From Streptomyces albidoflavus (lineage in GTDB: Bacteria > Actinomycetota > Actinomycetes > Streptomycetales > Streptomycetaceae), in contig NZ_JOII01000004.1 of assembly GCF_000719955.1 (NCBI RefSeq), positions 124,001 through 188,000 of the forward strand: 64,000 bases of DNA, given 5' to 3'. How positions within the stretch are numbered: the stretch's first letter is position 1; each line of letters begins with the position of its first letter. Shown here piece after piece: positions 25,889 to 36,821 of the stretch. A model generated the notes under the pieces. That model saw nothing but the letters and a program-made list of their open reading frames with translations. It made no database searches and had not been told where the DNA came from. The position numbers and the translations under genes were made by a program.

Positions 25889-26848
25889 GTGTCCGTTTCT
25901 CCTCCGCCCCCGTCCGCCGAGGCCGAGCCGCACGACTGCGGGATGCTCGACGTGGGCGACGGGCACCGGATCTACTGGGAGGTGCGCGGCGATCCGCGCG
26001 GCAAGCCCGCGGTGGTGGTGCACGGCGGGCCCGGTTCGGGGTGTTCGCCCCGGGCGCCGCGCGCCTTCGACCTCGGCCGGTACCGCGTCGTCCTCTTCGA
26101 CCAGCGCAACTGCGGGCGCAGCACCCCGCACGCCGCCGACCCCTCGGTCTCGCTGCTCCACAACACCACCGACCACCTGGTCGCCGACATGGAGCGGCTC
26201 CGGCACCACCTGGGCATCGGCCGGTGGCTGCTGTACGGCGGTTCCTGGGGCTCCACGCTGCTCCTCGCCTACGCCGAGCGGCATCCCGAGCGGGTGACCG
26301 AGATCGTCGTCCCGTCGGTGACGACGACCCGCCGCAGCGAGATCGACTGGCTCTACCGGGGGGTGGGGCGGTTCTTCCCGGAGGCGTGGGACCGGTTCGT
26401 GACCGGCTCCGGCACCGGGCCCGACGGGGACCTGGTGGGGGCGTACGCGCGGCTGGTGGAGGACCCCGATCCGGTGGTCCGGACGCGGGCGGTGGCGGAC
26501 TGGCTGGCCTGGGAGGACGCCGTGGTCTCGGCGGAGGGGATGGGGGCGCCGTACGCGGCACGGCCCTCCGCCGGGCAGACGGCGATGGTGCGCATCTGCG
26601 CCTGGTACTTCTCCCACGGCGCCTGGCTGGAGGAGGGCGCGCTGATCCGCGACGCACACCGGCTCGGCACTCTCCCCGGTGAACTGGTGCACGGGCGGCT
26701 GGACCTGGGCGGGCCGGTGCACACCGCGTGGGAGCTGGCCCGGAACTGGCCCGGGGCGCGGCTGTCGGTGGTGGAGTCGGCCGGGCACCTGGGCGGCGCC
26801 GAGACGCTGCGGCTGGTGCGGGCCGCCACGGACCGCTTCGCGGCCTGA
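25889..26848 (+). CDS. pip: Prolyl aminopeptidase (proline iminopeptidase)
   Basis: 319 aa from GTG 25889, 7 bases after GGGAG; GTG 25859 is a weaker alternative. S33-family alpha/beta hydrolase: oxyanion motif VVHGGPGSG, FDQRNCGRS, and nucleophile GGSWGS with S119. The catalytic aspartate is in VHGRLDLGGP and the histidine in SAGHLGG. It removes N-terminal proline from peptides and is cytoplasmic, with no signal peptide. It is followed by another peptidase gene on the same strand, suggesting joint peptide use. Confidence 0.87.
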   Translation: MSVSPPPPSAEAEPHDCGMLDVGDGHRIYWEVRGDPRGKPAVVVHGGPGSGCSPRAPRAFDLGRYRVVLFDQRNCGRSTPHAADPSVSLLHNTTDHLVADMERLRHHLGIGRWLLYGGSWGSTLLLAYAERHPERVTEIVVPSVTTTRRSEIDWLYRGVGRFFPEAWDRFVTGSGTGPDGDLVGAYARLVEDPDPVVRTRAVADWLAWEDAVVSAEGMGAPYAARPSAGQTAMVRICAWYFSHGAWLEEGALIRDAHRLGTLPGELVHGRLDLGGPVHTAWELARNWPGARLSVVESAGHLGGAETLRLVRAATDRFAA

Positions 26849-26917
26849 CGCCGCCCGAGGACGTAGAGTGCGGGCCGCCGCGCGGACGGTCCGCGGGGCC
26901 GGGCGGGAGGCGGACGG

Positions 26918-27940
26918 ATGGCGGGCGACGGGCGGGGACGGACACTGCGGCTGCGGGAGACCGGGCGGGCGGTGGGGCGGATGGCGCCGGGGCCGCTCAA
27001 CGCGGTCACCGACGTGCCGGGGCTGCTGGTGGGCCAGACGACGCTGGACGACGACGAGCGGGGTGTGTACTCGGGGGTGACGGCGCTGGTGCCGGTGGCG
27101 CTGGAGGAGGCGCGTGCGGTCCCGGCCGGGTTCCACATGGTCAACGGGTACGGGAAGTTCGTCGGCGCGACGCAGCTGATGGAGCTGGCGGAGCTGGAGA
27201 CGCCGGTGCTGCTCACCTCCACCCTGTCGGCGTTCCGCGCGGCGGACGCCCTGGTGGGGTGGGTGCTGGACCGGTCGGCGACACCGGTGACCTCGCTCAA
27301 CCCGGTGGTCGGCGAGATCAACGACTCCTGGCTGTCGGCGGAGCGGCGCCCCGTGACGGAGGCACACGTACGGGCGGCGCTGGACGGCGCCGACGCCGGC
27401 CCGGTGGCGATGGGCAACACCGGGGGCGGCACCGGGGCGTGCGCGCTGGGCTTCAAGGCGGGCATCGGCTCGGCCTCGCGGGTGGTGCCGCTGGAGGGCG
27501 GTCCGGCCACGGTGGGGGTACTGGTGCAGGCCAACATGGACGGCGACCTGCGGGTGGCCGGGCGGACGGTGCTGCCCGGGGAACTGGGTCTGGAGCGGGC
27601 GGGGTACACCTCGCCACGCGGGTCGTGCGTGGTGGTCGTGGCGCTGGACGTGCCGTGCACCGGAAGGCAGCTGGAGCGGATCGCTGCGCGCGGGGTGCTG
27701 GCGCTGGGCCGGGTAGGGGCGGCGTACAGCCACGGCAGCGGCGACTACGGTCTGGCTTTCTCCACGCGGGTCGCCGACGCGCCGGTGATGCTCTCCCCCG
27801 CCGATCTGAACCTCGTCTTCACGGCGGTGCTGGACAGTGTGGAGGAGGCGGTGGTCGACGCCCTGCTGGCGGCGCGGACGGTACGGACCCCGGGAGGCCG
27901 CACCGCCCACGCCCTGCCGCACGCGGTGCTGCTGGACTGA
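26918..27940 (+). CDS. P1-family (DmpA-like) aminopeptidase
   Basis: 340 aa, ATG 26918. Peptidase S58/P1 fold: NAVTDVPGLLVGQTTLDD, the conserved NTGGGTGACALGFKAGIG, and G235-S236 in RGSCVVVVALDVP, which matches the self-cleavage site that frees the nucleophile serine of DmpA. The enzyme should self-process into two chains and cut N-terminal residues from peptides or amides, sometimes D-residues. It follows the prolyl aminopeptidase by 69 bp. Confidence 0.82.
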   Translation: MAGDGRGRTLRLRETGRAVGRMAPGPLNAVTDVPGLLVGQTTLDDDERGVYSGVTALVPVALEEARAVPAGFHMVNGYGKFVGATQLMELAELETPVLLTSTLSAFRAADALVGWVLDRSATPVTSLNPVVGEINDSWLSAERRPVTEAHVRAALDGADAGPVAMGNTGGGTGACALGFKAGIGSASRVVPLEGGPATVGVLVQANMDGDLRVAGRTVLPGELGLERAGYTSPRGSCVVVVALDVPCTGRQLERIAARGVLALGRVGAAYSHGSGDYGLAFSTRVADAPVMLSPADLNLVFTAVLDSVEEAVVDALLAARTVRTPGGRTAHALPHAVLLD

Positions 27941-27965
27941 GCGGGCGGGCCTCCGCCGGGTCCGG

Positions 27966-28400
27966 CTACGTCCCGGGCACCACCCCTGTCAGGTGCGCCA
28001 GCCCCGGATCGGCCAGGGGCCGCAGGGCGAGGCGGATCAGGGCCAGCGGGTGGTCGTCGCCGGCGGGGCGGTTGGCCTTGAGGGTGCCGCAGGCCCGGCA
28101 CCGGTGGATCAGCAGCCACTCCCCGTCGTCGCGGACGGCGAGGGTGAGGGCGTCCATCGGGGCCCGGCACTCCTCGCCCCGGTCGCCGGGGGCGCGGCCG
28201 TCGACGTGACGGCTGGTCAGGCAGTACGGGCAGTGGTTGCGGTGGGCGGTGCCCAGGGCGCGTACGGGCACGTCCCGGCGGCAGCCGAGGCAGCGGAAGG
28301 CGTCGCCCCGGTGGCCGCGGGGGCCGTGCAGGACGTCCTTGGGGCGCTGGGCGCGGCGGCCGGTACGCGGCTCCTGGCGGGCGCGGTGTCTGCGAGGCAT
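27966..28400 (-). CDS. RNHCP-domain protein (zinc ribbon)
   Basis: 144 aa, ATG 28400. It carries the name-giving RNHCPYCLTSRHVD motif, with other Cys pairs at FRCLGCRRDV and HRCRACGTLKANR, which together suggest one or two zinc ribbons. The N-terminal 30 residues are basic. It lies directly downstream of a paralog with the same core (28412-28750). Function is unknown; the domain is mainly actinobacterial. Confidence 0.75.
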   Translation of the reverse strand: MPRRHRARQEPRTGRRAQRPKDVLHGPRGHRGDAFRCLGCRRDVPVRALGTAHRNHCPYCLTSRHVDGRAPGDRGEECRAPMDALTLAVRDDGEWLLIHRCRACGTLKANRPAGDDHPLALIRLALRPLADPGLAHLTGVVPGT

Positions 28401-28411
28401 CGGGCGCGCCC

Positions 28412-28750
28412 TCAGATCCGGCCGAGGAGGCCGAGCGGGAACGGCGGCTGGGCGAGTGGCCGCACCGCCAGCGCCATCAGCGCCACCTGGTGGTCGTCGG
28501 CGCGGACGGGCGCCGAGGTGAGGGTGGCGCAGGCGGTGCAGCGGTGGATGAGCCGCCAGTCGCCGGGCCCGTGGACGGCGACGGCCAGCGGGGCCATGGG
28601 GGCGCCGCAGGGGTCGGCGGAGTCCCGGTGCCGGGTGTGCAGGCACTGGGGGCAGTGGTCGCGCGGGCCGCCGGCCGACGAGGTGCCGCAGGACGGGCAG
28701 TCGAAGGCGGTGGTGGGGTCGGTGCGGTCGGTGGTGAGGTGGTCGGACAC
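28412..28750 (-). CDS. RNHCP-domain paralog
   Basis: 112 aa, ATG 28750. Shares the plan of its downstream neighbour: FDCPSCGTSS, then RDHCPQCLHTRH (D replaces N of RNHCP), then HRCTACATLTS and a matching C-terminus. The two genes are 11 bp apart and clearly arose by tandem duplication. Unlike its partner it lacks the basic N-terminus. Confidence 0.72.
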   Translation of the reverse strand: MSDHLTTDRTDPTTAFDCPSCGTSSAGGPRDHCPQCLHTRHRDSADPCGAPMAPLAVAVHGPGDWRLIHRCTACATLTSAPVRADDHQVALMALAVRPLAQPPFPLGLLGRI

Positions 28751-29028
28751 CCGGATACTCCTGGCCGGTGCGGGGATGGTCGCGGGAACGGCGGGAGCAG
28801 GCCGAGCGGGCCTCGGAAGCCTGGTTCAGGGGGCGGGAATCCGGTCGGCGGACGGGGTGTCCGCATCACGGTGAGGCGCGCTCGGCGCGGGCCGGTTCAT
28901 CAACACCTGCTCGTATCGGGCCAGGGGCGCGGCCGCGGAAGGGGGCCGCACGTCGGGGACAGCGGTGAACGTAGCAACGGGGACGCGGAGGCCGCCACCG
29001 GATTTACGGGGGCTGCGGCGTCGGCGGT
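28751..29028. other. 278-bp gap with nothing recognised
   Basis: GC-rich sequence downstream of nuoN and upstream of the RNHCP pair. No coding frame with good codon bias, RNA gene or clear hairpin stands out. Confidence 0.5.
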
Positions 29029-30440
29029 TCAGTGGGCCGGTGGGCCGTCGAGCAGGGCGAGGACGGGGCCGGCCGCGAGGCCCAGGGCGAGCGAGGCGGC
29101 GGCCGCGGTGTGTGCGGTGCCGCGGGCGAGGCGGTCCTCGCCGCCGGTGGGCGGGGCGGCGCCGGGGGTGAAGGCGGGGGCGAGCCAGCGCAGGTAGTAG
29201 AAGAGCGAGACGACGGTGTTGGCGGCGGCGAGGACGGCGAGCCAGCCGTACCCGGCGTCGAACAGGGCGGTGAACGCCTGGAGTTTGCCGAGGAAGACGG
29301 CGGTGGGCGGGGTGCCGACCAGCCCCAGCAGGCAGACGGCGAGGCTCACGGCGAGCAGCGGGCGGTGGCCGACCAGGCCGCGCCAGCGGTCGGTGGTGGT
29401 GGCGCGCGGCAGGGCGCAGACGACGGCGAAGGCGCCGAGGTTGGTGAGGGCGTAGGCGGCGACGTAGTAGAGGAAGGCGGGCTGGGCGAGGGCGGTGCGG
29501 CCGGCGACGGCGACGGGCATCAGGAGGTAACCGACCTGGCTGACGGCCGAGTAGGCGAGCAGGCGGCGGACGTCGCGCTGGAGGAGGGCGGCGAGGTTGC
29601 CGAGGGTCATGGAGGCGGCGGCGAGGGTGGCGAGGAGGGCGGGCCAGGGGACGGCGCTCCCGGCGAGGGGGACGGCGCCGAGGCGGAAGAGGGCGGTGAG
29701 CGCCCCGGCCTTGGGGAGGGTGGTGAGCAGGGCGGCGACGGGCGGGGCGCTGCCCTGGACGGCGTCGGGCACCCAGAAGTGGGCGGGGACGGCACCGGAC
29801 TTGAAGAGCAGGCCGCCGAGGACACCGAGGGTCCCGGCGGTGAGCAGCGCGGCGGGGGCCGCCTCGGCGTGGGCGAGCCGGGGGTAGGCGGTGGTGCCGG
29901 TGGCGGCGTACAGGAGGGTGGTGCCGGTGAGCAGGACGACGCCGCCGATGGCGCCGAGCACGTAGTACTTGAGGGCTGCTTCGGTGCCGGGGCCGTCCTT
30001 GGCGAAGCCGGCGAGGGCGTAGGCGGGGATGCCGGCGAGCAGGTAGGCGGCGGCGAGCAGCAGGATGTCCTGGGCGCCGGCGAGGACGAGGGAGCCGGCG
30101 GCGGTGAGCAGGACGAGGACGTGGTACTCGCTCTCGCGGGGATGGCCGCCGAGGGGGCGAAGGCTGAGGACGGTGACCAGGAGGGTGGCGCCGGTGAGGA
30201 CGAGGCGGGCGGTGGTGGTGAGGGGGTCGAGGGCGTAGGCGCCGTCGAAGGCGGTGGTGGCGGGGCCGGGCGCGGCGACGACGGCGGCCGCGGCGGCCGC
30301 CAGGCACGCGAGGGCACAGAGCAGGACGACGGCCCACTGGCGGCGGCGCGGCAGCCAGGAGCCGAGCAGCAGTCCGGCCACGGCCGCCCCGGCAAGGAGG
30401 AGTTCGGGCAGCAGGTCGAGCGGGTTCTCGTCCATCCCCT

Positions 30441-30444
<4 letters not shown>
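29029..30444 (-). CDS. nuoN: NADH dehydrogenase subunit N paralog
   Basis: 471 aa, starting at the ATG (30444) whose ATGA overlaps the nuoM stop codon, so the two are translationally coupled. About 14 membrane segments of the antiporter-like fold, with the lysine-bearing segment VLGGLLFKSGAVPAHFWVPD. Last gene of the reduced complex I operon. It should form part of the proton-pumping membrane arm. Confidence 0.88.
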
Positions 30445-31949
<1,505 letters not shown>

Positions 31950-31997
31950 GGCGGGGCCTTTCTGTCGGGGCGGACCTGGTCCGCCGCTTCACCGGGC

Positions 31998-33827
31998 TCA
32001 CCGGACGAGGACGAAGACGACGGCGAGGGCGGTGAACGCGGCGACGGCCTGCGCCAGGTACTGGTGGAGCTGCCCGGTCTGCGGCCGCCGCGCCTCCCGG
32101 CCGGCTCCGCGGACGGCCGCCGCCAGCACGGCGACCGCGCCGGTGAGGCCCCGTTCGGCGACCCGGTCGGTACGGCGGGCCAGGGCGAGGGTGCCGTACG
32201 CGGCGGCGTCCACGGCGCGTTCCAGGACCCGGGTGTCGAAGGCGGCGGCGAGGCGGGCGGCGGCCAGGACGGGCCGGACGACCAGGATGTGGGCGGCGCG
32301 CTCCAGGCCGAGCCAGTCCGGGAAGGGGCCGGGCAGCCGCAGCCGGGGGCCGCCGGCCGACCAGGCCCACGCGGCGGCTCCGAGGGCGAGCCCGCCGGAG
32401 AGGGCGGCTTCCCAGAGGTGGGGCGCGGGGTGGACGCCGGTGGCGACGGTGCGTTCCAGGGCGGTGCGCAGGGGCGGCAGGGCGAGCGGGGTGAGGGCGG
32501 CGCAGGCCAGGGCGAGGAGGGTGAGCGGGGCGAGGAGTGCGGGGCGGGCGGGGGGCGCGGTCGTGGCGGGTGCGGGGCGCCAGACGTACCAGAGGGCTTT
32601 GGTGCTGTAGACGGCGGCGAGGGTGGCGGCGGTGAGGCCGGTGGCGTAGAGCCAGGGGTCGCGGGTGAGGGCGGCGGGGAGGAGGAGGTCCTTGGCGGCC
32701 CAGAGGGCGAGCGGGGGGAAGCCGGCGAGGCAGAGGGCGCCGGTGGTGAAGAGGAGGCCGAGAGAGCGGGGGCTGCGGGCGGCTCCCGTGAGGCCGGGGA
32801 GCAGGCGGGTGCCGTGGGTGGTGAGCCAGGCGCCGGCGAGGAGGAAGAGGAGGCTCTTGGCGGCGGCGTGGGCGAGGAGCTGCAGGGTGCCGCCGGTGGT
32901 GGCGCCCGCTCCGGCGGCCAGCACCATGAAGCCGAGCTGGGCGCAGGTGGAGGCGGCGAGGAGCTGTTTGAGGTCGCGTTGGGCGACGGCGACCAGGCCG
33001 AGGACGAGGGCGGTGGCGGCCCCGGTCCAGGCGGTCAGCCCGGCGCCCCAGGCGGTGGCGGCCAGCAGCGGGCCGGTGCGCAGCAGCAGGTAGGCCCCGG
33101 CGGCGACCATGGTGGCCGAGTGGAGGAGGGCGGAGACGGGGGCGGGGCCGCGCATGGCGCCGGAGAGCCAGAAGCTGAAGGGGAGCTGGGCGGACTTGCC
33201 GAGCGCGGCGAGGATGATGCCGGCGGCGGTGAGGGAGCGCCAGGGTTCGGCGGTGCGGGCGAGGTCGTCGAGGGCGAGGGGCGCGGCTCCTCCGGCGAGG
33301 GCGGCGCCGGCCGCGACGTAGAGGCCGAGGTCGCCCGTGCGGGTGGTGAGGAAGGCGGTGGTGGCGGCGCCGGTGGCCGCGCGGTCGCGCCAGGTGTGGC
33401 CGATGAGCGCCCAGGAGGTGGCGCCCATGACCTCCCAGCCCATGAGCAGGAGGGGCAGGGTGGCGGCGGTGACGGTGGTCAGCATGGCGCCGGTGAACAG
33501 CAGCATGAGGCCGGTGGAGCGGGCGGCGGAGTCCGTCGGCCCGAGTCCGGCGCGGGCGGCGAGCAGGACGAGGGCGGCGACGGCGGCGACCGTGACGGCG
33601 AGCGGTGCGGAGAGGCCGTCGACGGCGAGGCGTACCGGCAGTCCGGGCAGGAAGGGCGCGGCCGCCTCGGGTCCGGTCCGGGCCGCGACGGCGGTGAGAG
33701 CGCAGGTGGCCAGGGCGAGGGCGGCTCCGGCGGTGGGGGCGGCACGGTCGGCGCGGTGTCCGGCGAGGAGCAGGGCCGCGCCGCCGGTGAGCGGCAGCGC
33801 CGGGAGGAGCCAGGGCAGGGCGCTCAC
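31998..33827 (-). CDS. nuoL: NADH dehydrogenase subunit L paralog
   Basis: 609 aa from GTG 33827, overlapping nuoK by GTGA. Antiporter-like core with LGKSAQLPFSFWLSGAMRGP, SALLHSATMVAAGAYLL and AQRDLKQLLAASTCAQLGF. The tail is probably the long lateral helix, but the C-terminal ~120 residues are Ala-rich and poorly conserved-looking. Slightly short for NuoL (620-650). Confidence 0.9.
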   Translation of the reverse strand: MSALPWLLPALPLTGGAALLLAGHRADRAAPTAGAALALATCALTAVAARTGPEAAAPFLPGLPVRLAVDGLSAPLAVTVAAVAALVLLAARAGLGPTDSAARSTGLMLLFTGAMLTTVTAATLPLLLMGWEVMGATSWALIGHTWRDRAATGAATTAFLTTRTGDLGLYVAAGAALAGGAAPLALDDLARTAEPWRSLTAAGIILAALGKSAQLPFSFWLSGAMRGPAPVSALLHSATMVAAGAYLLLRTGPLLAATAWGAGLTAWTGAATALVLGLVAVAQRDLKQLLAASTCAQLGFMVLAAGAGATTGGTLQLLAHAAAKSLLFLLAGAWLTTHGTRLLPGLTGAARSPRSLGLLFTTGALCLAGFPPLALWAAKDLLLPAALTRDPWLYATGLTAATLAAVYSTKALWYVWRPAPATTAPPARPALLAPLTLLALACAALTPLALPPLRTALERTVATGVHPAPHLWEAALSGGLALGAAAWAWSAGGPRLRLPGPFPDWLGLERAAHILVVRPVLAAARLAAAFDTRVLERAVDAAAYGTLALARRTDRVAERGLTGAVAVLAAAVRGAGREARRPQTGQLHQYLAQAVAAFTALAVVFVLVR

Positions 33828-34129
33828 CCGCGCAGCTCCGCCGCCTGGTCGGTGAGGTCCTTCTCGCCGGTGCGGAACAGGGCGGTGACCACGGCGAAGC
33901 CGACCGCCATCTCCAGGGCCATGGCGGTGACCGCGAGGATGACGACGACCTGCCCGTCGGCGTTGGCGGGGGCGAGGTGGCGCCAGGCGGCCGCGGCGGC
34001 GAGGATCACGGCGCCGATCATCAGCTCCAGCCCCATCATCAGCATCACCACGGACTGCTGGGTCAACACCCCGAAGAGGCCGGTGCAGAACAGGGCGGCG
34101 GCGAGCAGCATGAGGAGGGAGAGGGTCAT
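33824..34129 (-). CDS. nuoK: NADH dehydrogenase subunit K paralog
   Basis: 101 aa, ATG 34129 in an ATGA overlap with the nuoJ stop. Three membrane helices; GLELMIGAVILAAAA carries the conserved glutamate of NuoK, and MALEMAVGFAVVTALFR the second one. Typical NuoK length. Confidence 0.9.
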   Translation of the reverse strand: MTLSLLMLLAAALFCTGLFGVLTQQSVVMLMMGLELMIGAVILAAAAAWRHLAPANADGQVVVILAVTAMALEMAVGFAVVTALFRTGEKDLTDQAAELRG

Positions 34130-34689
34130 CGGCCGACACCTCCGCGGGCGGGGTCGTCGGGCCGGGCGGCGCGCAGGTCGTCGCCCCACCGGTCGTAACG
34201 ACCGCGCCGGGTGGCAAGGACGACGGTCGCGACGATGGTGGCGAAGAGGGCGGTCCCGAGCGTCATCATGGTGAGTATCTGGGGACCCATCAGGGACATG
34301 CCCAGCTCGAAGGTGGGGTCGGCGGGCGGGCGGCCGGTGGCCCGGGGCCAGTCGGCGGTGAGGACGCCGGTGGCGAGGAGGGCGAAGAGGGCGGCGCAGA
34401 GCGCGGCGGCGGCGCGGGTGTTGTGGAGCATGGCCATGGGCATCAGCCCGGCCGGGTTCATCATGAACATGATCATGAACACGGCCATCACCGCCATCTC
34501 GATCGTCATCATCAGCACGATGACGACCCCGAGGTACTGAAGGCCGAGCAGCAGCACCTCACCGGCGACGCAGAGCAGCGAGGCGAGCAGGGCGAAGGTG
34601 GCGCGGGCCATCGAGTCGAACCGGAAGACCAGGACACCGGCCGTGACCGCGCACAGGGCCAGCACCCAGGCCAGGACGGCGCTCAGCAC
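34126..34689 (-). CDS. nuoJ: NADH dehydrogenase subunit J paralog
   Basis: 187 aa from GTG 34689, with GGGGGAG upstream. Five membrane helices (GEVLLLGLQYLGVVIVLMM, then MAVMAVFMIMFMMNP), and a charged C-terminal tail. It starts 22 bp after nuoH and overlaps nuoK by 4 bp. Confidence 0.87.
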   Translation of the reverse strand: MLSAVLAWVLALCAVTAGVLVFRFDSMARATFALLASLLCVAGEVLLLGLQYLGVVIVLMMTIEMAVMAVFMIMFMMNPAGLMPMAMLHNTRAAAALCAALFALLATGVLTADWPRATGRPPADPTFELGMSLMGPQILTMMTLGTALFATIVATVVLATRRGRYDRWGDDLRAARPDDPARGGVGR

Positions 34690-34711
34690 GGCACTCCCCC
34701 GCTCCCCCGCC

Positions 34712-35596
34712 TCACGGCAGCACCACCACGGCGACGACCAGCGCCTGGAGGACCGCGAGCGGCGTCAGCACCACCCAGGACAGCTCCGTGTACCGGTCCA
34801 TCCGCACCCCCGGCAGCCGGCGGCGCAGCCACAGCAGCAGGGCGAGGACCGCGCCGGTCTTCACCAGGGTCCAGGCCCAGCCGGGCAGCAGCGGGCCGTG
34901 GCCGCCGCCGAGGAAGAGGGGGACGGCCATCGCGGCGGAGGTGAGCAGCAGCAGGCGGCGCCCGCCGAGGAGCAGGAGGCGCCCCACGCCGGTCAGTTCG
35001 GTGGCCACCCCACCGGCGAGGTCGCGTCCGGCGGGCTGGCCGAAGGGGCCCCAGAAGGACATGGCGGCCGCGCTCAGCAGGTAGAGCGCGAAGGCGGCCG
35101 GCATCCACACGGCGAACCACAGGCCCCGCTGGGCGTCGGCGATCTCGGTGACGCGGAGCGAGCCCGCGCCGAGCGCGGCGGTGGTGAGGGCGAGCATGTG
35201 CGGGATCTCGTAGGCGAGGCCCTGGGCGAGGAAGCGGTAGCCGCCGACGAGGGAGAGGGTGGAGTTGGGCCCCCAGCCGGTGAGCCAGACCGCCGCCCAG
35301 GCCAGCGCCTCCATGGCGTTGAACCAGACCACGCCGTCGCCGAGGTCGCTCACCGGGGTGGCGCCGAGCGGCACGACGGCGGCGGCGAGGACGGCGGCGA
35401 GGGGCAGCAGCACGGTGCCGGTGCGGGTGGCGAGGGCGTCGGCGGCGCGGGTGCGGCGCGGCTGCTGGACGAGGAGCCGCAGCACTTCGCGGACGGGGGC
35501 GACGGAGCGGCCGTCGGCGCAGGCCACGGCGAGGGCGGCCGGGGCGAGGAGCAGCGGGAGCGCGGCGGCGGCCCACAGGGGCGCGGAGTCAGCCAC
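34712..35596 (-). CDS. nuoH: NADH dehydrogenase subunit H paralog (short)
   Basis: 294 aa from GTG 35596, overlapping the upstream fusion gene by 8 bp. Eight membrane helices; conserved GWGPNSTLSLVGGYRFLAQG and LAYEIPHMLALT are NuoH quinone-site motifs. Canonical NuoH is ~320-450 aa; this one lacks part of the N- and C-terminal extensions. The acidic loop (PVSDLGDGVVWFNAME) is kept. Confidence 0.86.
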   Translation of the reverse strand: MADSAPLWAAAALPLLLAPAALAVACADGRSVAPVREVLRLLVQQPRRTRAADALATRTGTVLLPLAAVLAAAVVPLGATPVSDLGDGVVWFNAMEALAWAAVWLTGWGPNSTLSLVGGYRFLAQGLAYEIPHMLALTTAALGAGSLRVTEIADAQRGLWFAVWMPAAFALYLLSAAAMSFWGPFGQPAGRDLAGGVATELTGVGRLLLLGGRRLLLLTSAAMAVPLFLGGGHGPLLPGWAWTLVKTGAVLALLLWLRRRLPGVRMDRYTELSWVVLTPLAVLQALVVAVVVLP

Positions 35597-36821
35597 GGGC
35601 CACCTCCCCGGCGGCCACGGGAAGGAGTTCGTCCGGGTCCGGGTCGAGGCTGGCGAGGGTGAGCCGGGCGGCGGCGAGTTCCGCGCCGTGCAGCAGGGAG
35701 GGCAGGACGTCGAGCAGGGCGCGGGAAGGCGGCTGCTCCCCCGTCAGCTCCCCGCGCGGGCCGTACGGGTCGCCGGGCGGCAGCGGCCGGGGGTCCTCGC
35801 AGGCCTCGGCGGCCCGCACGGCCTCGGCCAGCCACTGCACGGTCCGGCGCCAGACGTCGCCGTCGGCCTCCAGGGCCGGACCGCCGACGCCTGCCGCCAG
35901 GGCCCGCTCACGGGGCAGCACACCGATGCCCGAGGTGAGCCACCGCAGGGTCCGGGAGCGGCCCACCCGCCGGGCCAGGCGCCGTGCCGGGTACGCCAGT
36001 TCGGCGGCGGGCGCGTCGGCGAGGGCGGCGTCGCGCAGGCGGCGGGCGCGGGTGGCGGCGTCCGGCCAGTCGGCCACGGCGAGGAGACGGCCGAGGCTGT
36101 CGAGGTGGGCGGCGCACCGGCGGCGGGCGGCCTCACCCCGGGTCACCGGGGCCCCGGCGGCCGCCCGGCGCCAGGGTTCGTCCCAGAACGCGGGCCGGGG
36201 CTCGGGCGCGGCCGGGACCAGCTCGACGCCGGTCACCTCCTGCACCACGTCGCCCTGGAGCGCGAGCCGCACCACCAGCCCGGCCGGCCAGTCGGGCAGC
36301 ACCGGCCCGAAGGGCACGTGCAGGCGGTCCAGCCTCAACCCGTCGCGGTCGTCGGCACGGTCGGCCAGGGGGAGGCCGGAGATGAGCATCGGGCTGTCGT
36401 GGGAGTGCGCCGCCATGTGATCGGCGTGGGCGTGGTCGAGGTGGCCGGGATCGGTCACGGGGCTCGCGTGGTGCGGGCGGGGTCCTCCTGCGGCCGTCCC
36501 CGTACGCGGTCCGCCCCGCAGCAGCGCCGCGTGCCCCGCGTCCAGGACCGCTCCCGCGTCGGCCGCCTCCTCGACCCGGACCAGGGCGCGCGGCTCGGAC
36601 AGCGCCTGCCAGGTTCCCTCCAGCCAGGCCGGCTCGTCCTCGCCCGGGCGGCCGACGACGACGAGCAGGTCGGCGGCGGCCGGGGAGAGGACGCGGGGCC
36701 AGCGGCGGGCCCGCAGTTCACGCTCGACGGCGAGCCGGGCGCGGGTCGCTCCGGGCAGGACGGCGGTCAGTACGGCGGGGCGGGCCAGCGCGGCCCGCAG
36801 CAGCGCGCTCCTCAGCTCCAC
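35589..36821 (-). CDS. Degenerate NuoB/NuoD-like fusion protein
   Basis: 410 aa from GTG 36821, overlapping nuoA by 10 bp; GGGAGG lies upstream. Residues 38-83 (ARRWPRVLSPAAADLLVVVG, then LEGTWQALSEPRALVRV) follow the NuoB pattern but lack all four cluster cysteines; only C236 and C341 occur in the protein. Residues 162-200 (LHVPFGPVLPDWPAGLVV) and 288-326 (LRWLTSGIGVLPRERALAAG, then EADGDVWRR) follow NuoD. A His-rich stretch (117-141, eight His) joins the halves. It probably caps the membrane arm without carrying electrons. Confidence 0.7.
   Translation of the reverse strand: MELRSALLRAALARPAVLTAVLPGATRARLAVERELRARRWPRVLSPAAADLLVVVGRPGEDEPAWLEGTWQALSEPRALVRVEEAADAGAVLDAGHAALLRGGPRTGTAAGGPRPHHASPVTDPGHLDHAHADHMAAHSHDSPMLISGLPLADRADDRDGLRLDRLHVPFGPVLPDWPAGLVVRLALQGDVVQEVTGVELVPAAPEPRPAFWDEPWRRAAAGAPVTRGEAARRRCAAHLDSLGRLLAVADWPDAATRARRLRDAALADAPAAELAYPARRLARRVGRSRTLRWLTSGIGVLPRERALAAGVGGPALEADGDVWRRTVQWLAEAVRAAEACEDPRPLPPGDPYGPRGELTGEQPPSRALLDVLPSLLHGAELAAARLTLASLDPDPDELLPVAAGEVARG

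Noticed and set aside
23672..27922. A single open frame of over 4 kb on the minus strand
   Set aside because: Only the first ~310 codons from ATG 24598 are coding (the ion channel); the rest is a GC-rich shadow opposite three plus-strand genes.
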